A stretch of 14,828 nucleotides of DNA from an uncultured Eubacteriales bacterium (GTDB lineage Bacteria; Bacillota_A; Clostridia; Oscillospirales; Acutalibacteraceae). The notes under the pieces are model-generated. The model saw only the letters and a program-made list of their open reading frames with translations. It was not told the DNA's origin and searched no databases. Position 1 is the first letter of the stretch. Each line of letters starts with the position of its first letter. The stretch lies in NCBI GenBank assembly GCA_934454005.1, contig CAKSGI010000029.1:1-14828 (forward strand), given 5' to 3'. A program made the position numbers and the translations under genes. Of the stretch, positions 1 to 7,210 are shown one piece after another.

Positions 1-609
1 GTCAGAGAATGTATTATCCTTAATTTTGGTTACTCCCCTTGGAATTGTCACACTTGTTAAACCTTCACATCCACAAAATGCATTTTTTCCAATTTCTGTT
101 ACTCTCTCCGGAATTTTAAAGTCTGTTAATTTTTCACAGCCCATAAATGCATATGGTTCAATTTCTATTACATTATTTGAAGTTTTTACTTCTGTTAATT
201 CTAAACAATAATGAAATGTCCATTTTTCAATTTTTGTTACGCTATTTGGAATCGTTATATCTTTTAGTCTTGTACATCCAGAAAATGCAGCCGCTCCAAT
301 CGTTTTAACGCTTTCAGGTATCGTTATATCTATTAAATTTAGGCAATCTCTAAATGCTTCTTTTTCAATTGCTGTTACAGGATATTCTATATCTCCTTCT
401 TTAACTCTTTCTGGGATTATCACATTCAATAACGATTTTTTGTCTTTAACCCCTACTACCTCTGCATGATTATCTGAAGAATATAATTTATAATTTATAT
501 TATCCAAACAAACTTCTAGTTCTTCCGCGCTAACGCTCAATTTCATACTTGGCAATACTGTTACCATCATCACTAAGGCTAAAAACATTGATAAAAATCT
601 TTTCTTCAT
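1..609 (-). CDS. BspA-like leucine-rich repeat surface protein, partial (C-terminus beyond the left edge)
   Basis: The frame is open from the ATG at 609 to base 1, giving 203 codons without a stop, so the gene continues to the left. It starts MKKRFLSMFLALVMMVTVLP with a signal peptide probably cut after SVSA. A short beta-rich region of about 50 residues follows, then at least four repeats of the form LxxIxIPxxVTxIxxxAFxxC, the Treponema pallidum-type/BspA LRR (LRR_5). GAAGGAG (618-624) lies 8 nt before the ATG and a good promoter lies further up. BspA-like proteins are exported and often bind host proteins or other bacteria; that role is inferred here from the family. It is a paralogue of the next five minus-strand genes, but its leader lacks the GACATGTC palindrome found before four of them. 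The mode of surface anchoring cannot be judged because the end is missing. Confidence 0.9.
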   Translation of the reverse strand, partial: MKKRFLSMFLALVMMVTVLPSMKLSVSAEELEVCLDNINYKLYSSDNHAEVVGVKDKKSLLNVIIPERVKEGDIEYPVTAIEKEAFRDCLNLIDITIPESVKTIGAAAFSGCTRLKDITIPNSVTKIEKWTFHYCLELTEVKTSNNVIEIEPYAFMGCEKLTDFKIPERVTEIGKNAFCGCEGLTSVTIPRGVTKIKDNTFSD

Positions 610-694
610 TTTAGTCACTCCTTCTAGTTTTAAATACATAAATTCAAGGTTTAGTTTTATCTAAGCGCTTATTTAGCTTTGCACCTCTTTTATA

Positions 695-723
695 ATAATA
701 CATTAAATTTATTTATATGTCAA
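695..723 (-). promoter_or_regulatory. Promoter of the leftmost LRR gene
   Basis: On the minus strand TTGACA (718-723) is followed by a 17-bp spacer and TATTAT (695-700), one mismatch from the -10 consensus. The leader is about 80 nt and contains the 10-bp palindrome TAAGCGCTTA (662-671), a possible operator or small RNA fold. Confidence 0.7.
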
Positions 724-837
724 TGTTTTTATTTATATAATTAAATAGAATACAAAATATTGCAAAAATCACTAAATTAAATACACAAAGTGTAATATAT
801 CTGGTTGTTTTCACTTTGGTTTATTGTATTACCATTA

Positions 838-919
838 AAAAATAGCAGTTCTGCATACCTGCCTCCAATTATTAGATTTTCCATCTAATTTTGAGAGAAT
901 GATACACTAACTGCTATTT
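838..919 (-). terminator. Long-loop inverted repeat followed by a T-tract, probable terminator of the second LRR gene
   Basis: On the minus strand AATAGCAGTT (909-918) can pair with AACTGCTATT (841-850), and six T residues follow. The 58-nt interval contains a second hairpin, ATTAGAT/ATCTAAT (871-877 and 883-889). The T-tract and orientation fit a terminator for the gene ending at 1189. The unusually long, structured loop leaves open a small structured RNA. Confidence 0.5.
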
Positions 920-957
920 CTTTATTGCATATTTTTCAGTTAATTTTCTACAGTAAA

Positions 958-1000
958 CTAGCTGACTTTTAGTCCACACCTGAATTTTAAGTCAGGCTAG
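958..1000. repeat. Inverted repeat, 11-bp arms
   Basis: CTAGCTGACTT (958-968) can pair with AAGTCAGGCTAG (989-1000) with one bulged G, leaving a 20-nt loop. No T-tract follows on either strand, so it is not a clear terminator. It overlaps the end of the coding remnant at 997-1128. Confidence 0.45.
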
Positions 1001-1128
1001 AACAATAACCTCGGATTCTTGAGTTCAAATACCGCCAATTCATTTAGTAAACTTTCTCATTCCTACGCTGAAAATAATTTAACTCTTATTTCACCGAGCT
1101 CTTCAAAAGTTTCCTTTCTATATGCTCG
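997..1128 (-). pseudogene. Decayed coding remnant downstream of the second LRR gene
   Basis: One minus-strand frame reads RAYRKETFEELGEIRVKLF, then two closely spaced stops, then ESLLNELAVFELKNPRLLF and a final stop. The amphipathic, protein-like segments broken by stops suggest a dead gene end. At DNA level it shares GATTGTT, AGCATATA and GAAGAGCT, in the same order, with the remnant downstream of the third LRR gene, which reads RAYNEELKIVNMF at the matching place. The parent family is not recognised. It may be the lost C-terminus of the neighbouring gene or an unrelated gene. Confidence 0.4.
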
Positions 1129-1188
1129 TTACAATAGCCTAACAATCTTTTGTTAAACTTATATAAATACTGGATGCAGCTCAACAAA

Positions 1189-2226
1189 TCATACAGGCTT
1201 AACATCTCTTCGGTATTTTATTGTTAGATTACGACAACCAAAAAAAGATTCTTTTTCGCGATCAGACTTACCTATACGGAACATACAACTATCACTTTTA
1301 ACATCTACAACTATACCTTCAGGGAGCATTGCTAACTCTAAGCCAGAATTAGCAAAAGCCCCAACTTCAATTTTAGATACACCAGGTGGGATTATTACCT
1401 GTTTTAGATTCCTGCAATTCTTAAACGTCACTTGTTTAATTACAGAGAATTTATAATCGTCTGGAAATTCTACTGTTGTTAGTTCACTGCTTTCAAAAGC
1501 TCCGCAACCAAGATATTTTAAATTCGATGGTAAGCTTATTCTTTTAATTCCACTATTTGCAAAAGCTCCATCCTGGATAAAAGCTAAACTATTTGGCAAA
1601 CTTATTGTTTCTAGTTCCCTACAGTAGGCAAATGCGCTTCCTCCAATAGCTTTTAAGCCATCTAAAATTTCTACGTTTGCTATCCCAGAACCGTAAAAAG
1701 CTTCTCTACAAATATCAGTTACGTTTTTTGGAATTTTTATGTTTGTTAAAAGATTGCAATTTTTAAACATCCCAGGCAAAATGAATTTAAATTCAGGATT
1801 ATTTGATAATTCTACTGTTCTTAATTCTCTGCATCCACAAAAAACTTCACTATACATTTCGATTACACTATCTGGAACTTTTATGTTTTGTAAATTAGAA
1901 TTTTTAAAAGCAGATTCACCAATTCCAGTTACGCTATCTGGGATTTCTATGTTACTTAAATTTTCACAATTTTCAAAAGCGTTGTTACCAATGAAAGTTA
2001 CTATAAACTTTCTATCATTACTAATAATCTCTGATTGAATTATAACATTTTCTGGTAAAACTCCACTTCTCCCTGCAACCGTTGCCTTATTAGTGTCTTT
2101 GTCTAAAACATATACTATGTTATCAATGATTACATATTCAAAGTCTGCATTAACAGTTAATACCATTTTGGGCAGCGCTGTTACAACCATCAACAATATT
2201 AATAGCACTGATAAAAATTTCTTCAT
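1189..2226 (-). CDS. BspA-like leucine-rich repeat secreted protein
   Basis: The protein has 345 residues. The ATG at 2226 is chosen over the in-frame ATG at 2244 because the signal peptide begins there (MKKFLSVLLILLMVVTALPK, cut probably after TVNA) and the upstream codons are simply the ribosome site (GGAG, 2239-2242, a rather long 12 nt before the ATG). After a beta-rich start the chain is almost all LRRs of about 22-25 residues. Usual units (IPDSVTxIGxxAFxxC) are mixed with a variant carrying an aromatic-x-x-I step (NNPEFKFILPGMFKNC, DDYKFSVIKQVTFKNC). The protein ends shortly after the last LRR at FFGCRNLTIKYRRDVKPV. No LPXTG, SLH or choline-binding segment is present, so attachment to the cell is unexplained. 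Ligand binding at the surface is the family-level guess. Confidence 0.9.
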   Translation of the reverse strand: MKKFLSVLLILLMVVTALPKMVLTVNADFEYVIIDNIVYVLDKDTNKATVAGRSGVLPENVIIQSEIISNDRKFIVTFIGNNAFENCENLSNIEIPDSVTGIGESAFKNSNLQNIKVPDSVIEMYSEVFCGCRELRTVELSNNPEFKFILPGMFKNCNLLTNIKIPKNVTDICREAFYGSGIANVEILDGLKAIGGSAFAYCRELETISLPNSLAFIQDGAFANSGIKRISLPSNLKYLGCGAFESSELTTVEFPDDYKFSVIKQVTFKNCRNLKQVIIPPGVSKIEVGAFANSGLELAMLPEGIVVDVKSDSCMFRIGKSDREKESFFGCRNLTIKYRRDVKPV

Positions 2227-2262
2227 CTGCTTTTCTTTCTCCATAATTTAATATTTTTATCT

Positions 2263-2270
2263 GACATGTC
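2263..2270. promoter_or_regulatory. GACATGTC palindrome, copy before the second LRR gene
   Basis: This perfect 8-bp palindrome sits in the conserved context TAGACATGTCA on the minus strand, at the predicted transcription start. Copies occur before four successive paralogues. It could be an operator half or core, or a conserved leader element. Confidence 0.45.
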
Positions 2271-2275
2271 TATTT

Positions 2276-2284
2276 AATATATCA
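2276..2284 (-). promoter_or_regulatory. Extended -10 promoter of the second LRR gene
   Basis: On the minus strand TGATATATT (2276-2284) is a TGn-extended -10. No convincing -35 is visible. The GACATGTC palindrome follows five bases downstream (2263-2270), as it does after the promoters of the next three genes. Confidence 0.45.
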
Positions 2285-2336
2285 ACACAAAACATATTTA
2301 AATTTACATTAGATTCTCTGATCCTCAGTATAATCT

Positions 2337-2558
2337 TTAAGCAATTTCTAAATCTTGTAGCATCTATTCAACTGTCTCCTTTGGCATATCATTCATTTTA
2401 AACATGTTTACTATTTTAAGCTCTTCATTATATGCTCTAAACAATCCCTGCCACTCTTACTTCCTTAGACGGTTTTTCGCATATACAAACTTCAGAGATT
2501 GTGAGACATTCATCAGTAGGATCAAATTCCAACATTCTTAAGTTACTTGCTGGTCCCT
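2337..2558 (-). pseudogene. Decayed coding remnant downstream of the third LRR gene
   Basis: On the minus strand a 32-codon frame from 2535 to 2437 reads MLEFDPTDECLTISEVCICE and onward, with ASNLR just before its ATG. After a one-base shift another frame reads EWQGLFRAYNEELKIVNMFK and continues to ETVE, an in-frame TAG (2364-2366), MLQDLEIA and TAA (2337-2339). The composition is protein-like but broken by a frameshift and a stop. The part around RAYNEEL matches the remnant at 997-1128. The SNLR segment loosely resembles CSNLRLGDSD of the LRR gene at 3874-5346, which would fit a lost 3' end of an LRR gene, but this is uncertain. Confidence 0.4.
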
Positions 2559-2621
2559 ATTACCAATATTTCACAATTGTTACGTACCTTCAAATTAAAG
2601 TGACTTATTCACCTGGAATTT

Positions 2622-3650
2622 TTAATTTTTCTCTGCCAAATTCATATCTTTAAACCGTTTATTTATTAATTCTTCTATTCTAGCATTTGTATTTGCAAAA
2701 GCATTTTCTTCCATTCTACTTACATTTTTGGGAATTTCTACATTTTTCAGAGACTTACAACACCAAAACATAAATGACTCAATGCAATTGTATTCAGAGT
2801 TTACCGGTAAAATTACTGTTTCTAAGTTTTCACAATTTGAAAAAGCTTCATGTCCAATTCTAGTTACACTATTTGGAATTGTTATACTTATCAAACCAGA
2901 ATATGAAAAAACTCCATTCTCAATCTCTTTTATGTTATTTGGAATTTCTATATTTTTTAGAGATGTACAAGTACTGAACGTATTTTCCCTAATACAATTA
3001 TAGTTAGGGTTTTTCGATAAGCTTATTGTTTCTAAACTTTCACAATGCGAAAAGGCATCATTCTCTATTTTCTCTACACTATCTGGAACTTTAACATCCT
3101 TCAAATTGGTTCTACTAAAAGCTGCAGATCCAATACTAGTTACATTATCTGGAATTGTTATATCTTTTAAACTCGTGCAAAGTAGGAATAAGGCAGAACT
3201 AATTACGTCATATTCAGCATTATTCGGCAAGTTTACATCTTCTAGTTTTTCGCACATGAAAAAAGTCTGTGCTCCAATCTTCTTTACACTATTTGGAAAT
3301 GTTATTCCCTCTAAACTAGAATTAAAAAAGGCTCCCTCTCCAATCTCAATTATACCATTCGAAATTTCCACTTTTCTTATGTTTTGGTTTCCTTCAAAAG
3401 CTCTCTCATTAATTCCCTCTACTTCAAATGTCTTATCATTCCAATTAACTGTTGCTGGAATTGTAAGCTTTTCTGGCAACTCTCCTGATACCCCTTCAAT
3501 ATTTGCCTTACTAGTCTCATCATTTAAAATATAATCTAGTCCACCAATGTTTGCTTTTACCTCGGCTGCTTTAACAATTAACCCCTTGTTTGGTAGTACA
3601 GTCACAACCATTACCAATGTTAAAAGTACCGACAAAAATTTTTTCTTCAT
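2622..3650 (-). CDS. BspA-like leucine-rich repeat secreted protein with three-repeat periodicity
   Basis: The protein has 342 residues. The ATG at 3650 is preferred to that at 3674, because the signal peptide starts there (MKKKFLSVLLTLVMVVTVLP, cut probably after IVKA) and the extra codons overlap GGAGG (3661-3665), 10 nt before the ATG. A short beta domain ending EVEGINERAF leads into LRRs. These are ordered in a three-unit cycle of roughly 70 residues: a variant LRR with NxxYxxIxxxxFxxC (NPNYNCIRENTFSTC, NSEYNCIESFMFWCC), then an LRR ending in an S/T-N or SG turn, then an LRR ending AFSxCExLE. A polar tail (ANTNARIEELINKRFKDMNL) closes the chain. No cell-wall anchor is present. A surface adhesin-like role is inferred from the family only. 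The gene is followed by a decayed remnant, so it may once have been longer. Confidence 0.9.
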   Translation of the reverse strand: MKKKFLSVLLTLVMVVTVLPNKGLIVKAAEVKANIGGLDYILNDETSKANIEGVSGELPEKLTIPATVNWNDKTFEVEGINERAFEGNQNIRKVEISNGIIEIGEGAFFNSSLEGITFPNSVKKIGAQTFFMCEKLEDVNLPNNAEYDVISSALFLLCTSLKDITIPDNVTSIGSAAFSRTNLKDVKVPDSVEKIENDAFSHCESLETISLSKNPNYNCIRENTFSTCTSLKNIEIPNNIKEIENGVFSYSGLISITIPNSVTRIGHEAFSNCENLETVILPVNSEYNCIESFMFWCCKSLKNVEIPKNVSRMEENAFANTNARIEELINKRFKDMNLAEKN

Positions 3651-3693
3651 CTGTTTTCTTCCTCCATAATTCAATTAATAAAATTTCGATTTT

Positions 3694-3701
3694 GACATGT
3701 C
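3694..3701. promoter_or_regulatory. GACATGTC palindrome, copy before the third LRR gene
   Basis: The same 8-bp palindrome lies six bases downstream of the -10 element, so it should cover about +1 to +8 of the transcript. The surrounding TAGACATGTCA is conserved. Confidence 0.5.
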
Positions 3702-3707
3702 TACTTT

Positions 3708-3736
3708 ATATTAACTTTAAACTGTATAAATGTCAA
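3708..3736 (-). promoter_or_regulatory. Promoter of the third LRR gene
   Basis: On the minus strand TTGACA (3731-3736), a 17-bp spacer and TAATAT (3708-3713) form a promoter that recurs upstream of the next two genes with the same spacing. Confidence 0.65.
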
Positions 3737-3801
3737 TATTTTTTTGTTATAATATAAAACGAAAATCACCCAATATCATAAAAATAAAATATGCAAAATG
3801 T

Positions 3802-3826
3802 AAAAAGAGCAATTTTCGCTACTCTT
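3802..3826 (-). terminator. Terminator of the fourth LRR gene
   Basis: Minus strand: AAGAG (3822-3826) pairs with CTCTT (3805-3809) around a loop containing TAGCGAAAATT, and the T-tract comes from A3802-A3806. The stem is imperfect. Near-identical copies follow the next two minus-strand genes. Confidence 0.55.
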
Positions 3827-3873
3827 CATATAACATATATTTTTGTTTTTGGTTTACTTTATATTTCTTAACT

Positions 3874-5346
3874 TCATGCAGTATGAATTTGAATGAGCAA
3901 ATTGCCAAAATCAAATGCATGTGGTTCAATTATTATATCACTACTACAGATCATTAAAGTTCTTAAATTTTCACAACCAGAAAACGCTTTATTCCTTACC
4001 TTTCTTACACTCTTCGGGATTATCAACGTCTGTAGACTCTTACAACCTTCAAATGTAGATTCCTCAACTGTTGTTACTTCACATAACATTCCTCCACTAC
4101 TTACATATATTGGCATGTCACTATCTCCCAATCTTAAATTTGAACAATCCTTAAATGCGGCTTTTCCAATCGTCGTAACATTCTTTCCTAGGTATAGATT
4201 TCTTAAACTTTTACAACCAAAAAATGCTCTATCTTTTATCACCGTTACACCGCTTAAAATGCAGTCATTCCGATTTCTCCTAGAATAATGCAGATCGAGC
4301 CTCTCGTTACACACACGGATTAGTTCTTTACAATCTTCGAACGTAGACTCCTCAATTGTTGTTATTTCCTTTGAAATTTGTATTTCTCTTAAGTTTTCAC
4401 ATCCCTTAAACACAGATCTTCCAATTGATGTAACACTCGGAATTTCTATATTTCTTAACGTCTTACAATCAGAAAATGCATAATCTCCTATAAATGTTAC
4501 ATCATATGGGATAGACACCTTTCCTAGCAACTTACAACCTTCGAATGTAGATATTTCTATTGTTGTTACTCCATTTGGAATTACTATTTCTTTTAAATTT
4601 TCACATTCCATAAACGCAGATCTTCCAATTGCTGTAACACTACTCGGGATTTTTATATCTTCCAATCCTTTACAACCAGAAAATGCTTTATCTCCTATTG
4701 CTGTTGCACTATCTGAAAGTTTTACACTTTTTAAGTTACAGCAATCACTGAATATTCCTTGACTAATTTCTGTTACTCCTTCTGGAAGTACAGCACTTAA
4801 TAAAGCACTATACATAAATGCATTTTTTCCAATTGTTACTACACTATCCGGGATTGCTATATTTTCTAAATTTTCACAGAAAGAAAATGCATTCTCTTCA
4901 ATGTTTGTCACTCCTGTTGGAATTATTACATTTCCTAAATCTCTGCACCGAGTAAATGTACTTGCTTTAATTGTTGTTACATATTTTGGAATTGTTACAG
5001 TTTCTAAAGCAGACCATGCAAAAGCACTACTTCCAATGTTAGTTACGCTATCTGGAATTTCCACTGTTTTTAGATTCTTACAGTGTGCAAAAGCTCCATC
5101 ATCAATGTTTCTCACTACATATTCTACGCCGCCTTTGCCAACAATTTTTTCTTGAATTCTAAGCTTTTCTAGTGATTTATCATCTGGCTCTTTAACCGTT
5201 GCTTCATTATTATCTTCATTTAAAACATACATTATTTTATCAACAATAATTACTCCACTGTCTGCATTGACAATTAACCCTACTTTTGGTAGTACCTCTA
5301 CAACCATCACCAATGTTAAAAACATCGATAAAAATTTTTTCTTCAT
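3874..5346 (-). CDS. BspA-like leucine-rich repeat secreted protein, tandem duplicate copy A
   Basis: The protein has 490 residues from the ATG at 5346 (GGAGG at 5357-5361, 10 nt upstream). The ATG at 5370 is rejected because the codons between only translate the leader. The signal peptide MKKKFLSMFLTLVMVVEVLP is cut probably after IVNA. A beta-rich segment (VDKIMYVLNEDNNEATVKEP) then leads into about 17 LRRs of 22-23 residues. Many alternate an AFxxC unit with a TTIExSTFEGCK unit. The last ones (KVRNKAFSGCENL, IIEPHAFDFGN) end the chain at LLIQIHTA without an anchor. Two irregular inserts break the register, one near NERLDLHYSRRNRNDC and one near LGDSDMPIYVSSGGMLCE. The N-terminal quarter is almost identical to the neighbour at 5549-7006, while the C-terminal half differs mainly at LxxIxI strand positions. 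The binding function is a family inference. Confidence 0.92.
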   Translation of the reverse strand: MKKKFLSMFLTLVMVVEVLPKVGLIVNADSGVIIVDKIMYVLNEDNNEATVKEPDDKSLEKLRIQEKIVGKGGVEYVVRNIDDGAFAHCKNLKTVEIPDSVTNIGSSAFAWSALETVTIPKYVTTIKASTFTRCRDLGNVIIPTGVTNIEENAFSFCENLENIAIPDSVVTIGKNAFMYSALLSAVLPEGVTEISQGIFSDCCNLKSVKLSDSATAIGDKAFSGCKGLEDIKIPSSVTAIGRSAFMECENLKEIVIPNGVTTIEISTFEGCKLLGKVSIPYDVTFIGDYAFSDCKTLRNIEIPSVTSIGRSVFKGCENLREIQISKEITTIEESTFEDCKELIRVCNERLDLHYSRRNRNDCILSGVTVIKDRAFFGCKSLRNLYLGKNVTTIGKAAFKDCSNLRLGDSDMPIYVSSGGMLCEVTTVEESTFEGCKSLQTLIIPKSVRKVRNKAFSGCENLRTLMICSSDIIIEPHAFDFGNLLIQIHTA

Positions 5347-5388
5347 CTGTTTTTTTCCTCCATAATTCAATTAATAAAATTTTGATTT

Positions 5389-5431
5389 GACATGTCTATT
5401 CTATATTAATTTTAAATCGTATAAATGTCAA
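5389..5431 (-). promoter_or_regulatory. Promoter of the fourth LRR gene with GACATGTC site
   Basis: Minus strand: TTGACA (5426-5431), 17-bp spacer, TAATAT (5403-5408), then six bases to GACATGTC (5389-5396). Confidence 0.65.
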
Positions 5432-5495
5432 TATTTTCCTATTGTTATATAAAGCGAAAATCGCGCAATATCATAAAAATAAAATATGCAAAATG

Positions 5496-5521
5496 TAAAA
5501 AGAGCAACTTTCGCTACTCTT
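5496..5521 (-). terminator. Terminator of the fifth LRR gene
   Basis: Minus strand: AAGAG (5517-5521) pairs with CTCTT (5500-5504), with a loop containing GCGAAAG, and then a T-tract. It is a near copy of the structure at 3802-3826. Confidence 0.55.
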
Positions 5522-5548
5522 CATACAGCATATATTTTTGTCTTTGGT

Positions 5549-7006
5549 TTACCTTATAAACTCTCCTCTCATCTGCTCTCCAATGTAGATGACCAAATTG
5601 CCAAAATCAAATGCACATGGTTCAATTATTGTTCCACTACTCAAAATCAATATCTTTCTTAAATTTTCACAACCAGAAAACGCTTTATTTCTTACCACTC
5701 TTACATTATTCGGGATTGCCAACCTATCCAGACTCTTACAACCTTCGAATGTAGATTCCTCAATTGTTGTTACTCTACCTGGAATTCTTTCCAATTTTAA
5801 ATTTATACAATCCTTAAATGCGGCTTTTCCAATCGTCGTAACATTCTCCTGTAGGTATATCTCTCCTAAACTTTTACAACCAAAAAATGCTCTATCTTTT
5901 ATCACCGTTACACCACTTAAATTACAGATATTCTGAGAACTTATACAATTTCTCTCATTTACGGTACACACACTGATTAGTTCTTTACAATCTTCGAATG
6001 TAGATGTTTCAATTGTTGTCATTCTATGTGAAATGACTATCTCTCTTAAGTTTTCACATCCCTTAAACACAGATCTTCCAATTGACGTAACACTATTCGG
6101 GGTTCCTATATATCTTAGCGCCTTACAATCAGAAAATGCATGATCTTCTATAGCTGCTACACTATCTGGGATAGCCACATTTCCTAACAACTTACAACCT
6201 TCGAATGTAGATGTTTCAATTGTTGTTACTCCATTTGGAATTGCTATTCTTTTTAAATTTTCACATTCCATAAACGCAGATCTTCCAATTGCTGTAACAC
6301 TAATCGGGATTTTTATATCTTCCAATTCTTTACAACCAGAAAATGCTTTGTTTCCTATTGCTGTTGCACTATTTGAAAGTTTTACACTTTTTAAGTTACA
6401 GCAATCACTGAATATTCCTTGACTAATTTCTGTTACCCCTTCTGGAAGTACAGCACTTAATAAGGCACTATACATAAATGCATTTTTTCCAATTGTTACT
6501 ACACTATCCGGGATTGCTATATTTTTTAAATTTGCACAGAAGGAAAATGCATTCTCTTCAATGTTTGTCACTCCTGTTGGAATTATTATATTTTCTAAAT
6601 CTCTGCACTGAGTAAATGTACCTGCTTTAATTGTTGTTACATATTTGGGAATTGTTATAGTTTCTAAAGCAGACCATGCAAAAGCACTACTTCCAATGTT
6701 AGTTACGCTATCTGGAATTTCCACTGTTTTTAGATTCTTACAGTGTGCAAAAGCTCCATCATCAATGTTTCTCACTACATATTCTACGCCGCCTTTGCCA
6801 ACAATTTTTTCTTGAATTCTAAGCTTTTCTAGTGATTTATCATCTGGCTCTTTAACCGTTGCTTCATTATTATCTTCATTTAAAACATACATTATTTTAT
6901 CAACAATAATTACTCCACTGTCTGCATTGACAATTAACCCTACTTTTGGTAGTACCTCTACAACCATCACCAATGTTAAAAACATCGATAAAAATTTTTT
7001 CTTCAT
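5549..7006 (-). CDS. BspA-like leucine-rich repeat secreted protein, tandem duplicate copy B
   Basis: The protein has 485 residues from the ATG at 7006 (GGAGG at 7017-7021, 10 nt upstream); the alternative ATG at 7030 lies in the leader. Signal peptide and first ~115 residues are identical to copy A. Then differences appear as small clusters: KIPISVTAIG against KIPSSVTAIG, REIVISHRMTTIETSTF against REIQISKEITTIEESTF, GEIYLQENVTTIG against RNLYLGKNVTTIG, DRLAIPNNVRVV against QTLIIPKSVRKV. The AFxGC backbone between them is kept. It ends at YIGEQMRGEFIR, unlike the IHTA ending of copy A, and has no anchor motif. The pattern suggests that the fold is held while the exposed strand face changes, as in ligand-binding surface proteins. 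Genetic drift or gene conversion between repeats could also produce such mosaics. Confidence 0.92.
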   Translation of the reverse strand: MKKKFLSMFLTLVMVVEVLPKVGLIVNADSGVIIVDKIMYVLNEDNNEATVKEPDDKSLEKLRIQEKIVGKGGVEYVVRNIDDGAFAHCKNLKTVEIPDSVTNIGSSAFAWSALETITIPKYVTTIKAGTFTQCRDLENIIIPTGVTNIEENAFSFCANLKNIAIPDSVVTIGKNAFMYSALLSAVLPEGVTEISQGIFSDCCNLKSVKLSNSATAIGNKAFSGCKELEDIKIPISVTAIGRSAFMECENLKRIAIPNGVTTIETSTFEGCKLLGNVAIPDSVAAIEDHAFSDCKALRYIGTPNSVTSIGRSVFKGCENLREIVISHRMTTIETSTFEDCKELISVCTVNERNCISSQNICNLSGVTVIKDRAFFGCKSLGEIYLQENVTTIGKAAFKDCINLKLERIPGRVTTIEESTFEGCKSLDRLAIPNNVRVVRNKAFSGCENLRKILILSSGTIIEPCAFDFGNLVIYIGEQMRGEFIR

Positions 7007-7048
7007 CTGTTTTTTTCCTCCATAATTCAATTAATAAAATTTTGATTT

Positions 7049-7091
7049 GACATGTCTATTCTATATTAATTTTAAATCGTATAAATGTCAA
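7049..7091 (-). promoter_or_regulatory. Promoter of the fifth LRR gene with GACATGTC site
   Basis: Minus strand: TTGACA (7086-7091), 17-bp spacer, TAATAT (7063-7068), then GACATGTC (7049-7056). It is identical to the copy 1660 bp to the left. Confidence 0.65.
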
Positions 7092-7155
7092 TATTTTCCT
7101 ATTGTTATATAAAGCGAAAATCACGCAATATCATAAAAATAAAATATGCAAAATG

Positions 7156-7182
7156 TAAAAAGAGCAGTTTCCACTGCTCTTT
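7156..7182 (-). terminator. Strong intrinsic terminator of the sixth LRR gene
   Basis: Minus strand: AAAGAGCAGT (7173-7182), a GGAA tetraloop, ACTGCTCTTT (7159-7168), then T residues. The 10-bp stem is perfect, unlike the imperfect stems of the two related terminators. Confidence 0.85.
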
Positions 7183-7210
7183 AAATAAAAAATATTATTA
7201 TTGTAAATAT

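Larger units (their letters stand above)
610..1188. other. Intergenic stretch of 579 bp between the first and second LRR genes
   Basis: It holds, from left to right, the leader and promoter of the leftmost gene (up to 723), an AT-rich stretch, a long-range inverted repeat with an inner hairpin (840-918), a second inverted repeat (958-1000) and a decayed coding remnant (997-1128). No intact gene is seen on either strand. Confidence 0.7.
3874..5506 (-). repeat. Tandem duplication unit, copy A (gene plus promoter)
   Basis: This segment matches 5549-7166. On the upstream side the offset is 1660 bp, and 4999-5462 equals 6659-7122 at every base (464 bp). On the downstream side the offset becomes 1675 bp because the coding regions differ by 15 bp. 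The two 3' UTRs and terminators also match. Confidence 0.85.
5549..7166 (-). repeat. Tandem duplication unit, copy B (gene plus promoter)
   Basis: This is the partner of 3874-5506. Identity upstream ends at 7166, inside the next terminator: the stem left of the junction is shared, but its loop and other arm are different. Confidence 0.85.

Noticed and set aside
1000..1043. tRNA-like 3' end (GAGTTCAAATACC, CCGCCA)
   Set aside because: No matching acceptor 5' strand, anticodon arm or D-arm can be found upstream, and the T-stem does not pair.
3106..3534. Open frame of 142 codons on the plus strand, with similar ones at 1739-2038, 2728-3003, 3893-4288, 4901-5155 and 5589-5936
   Set aside because: They are antisense shadows of the LRR genes. 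The repetitive LRR codons leave the opposite frame free of stops, and these frames lack ribosome sites and signal peptides.
3874..7006. Diversity-generating retroelement acting on the LRR genes
   Set aside because: No reverse transcriptase or template repeat is visible, the target fold is not C-type lectin, and the differences are not restricted to adenine positions by inspection.
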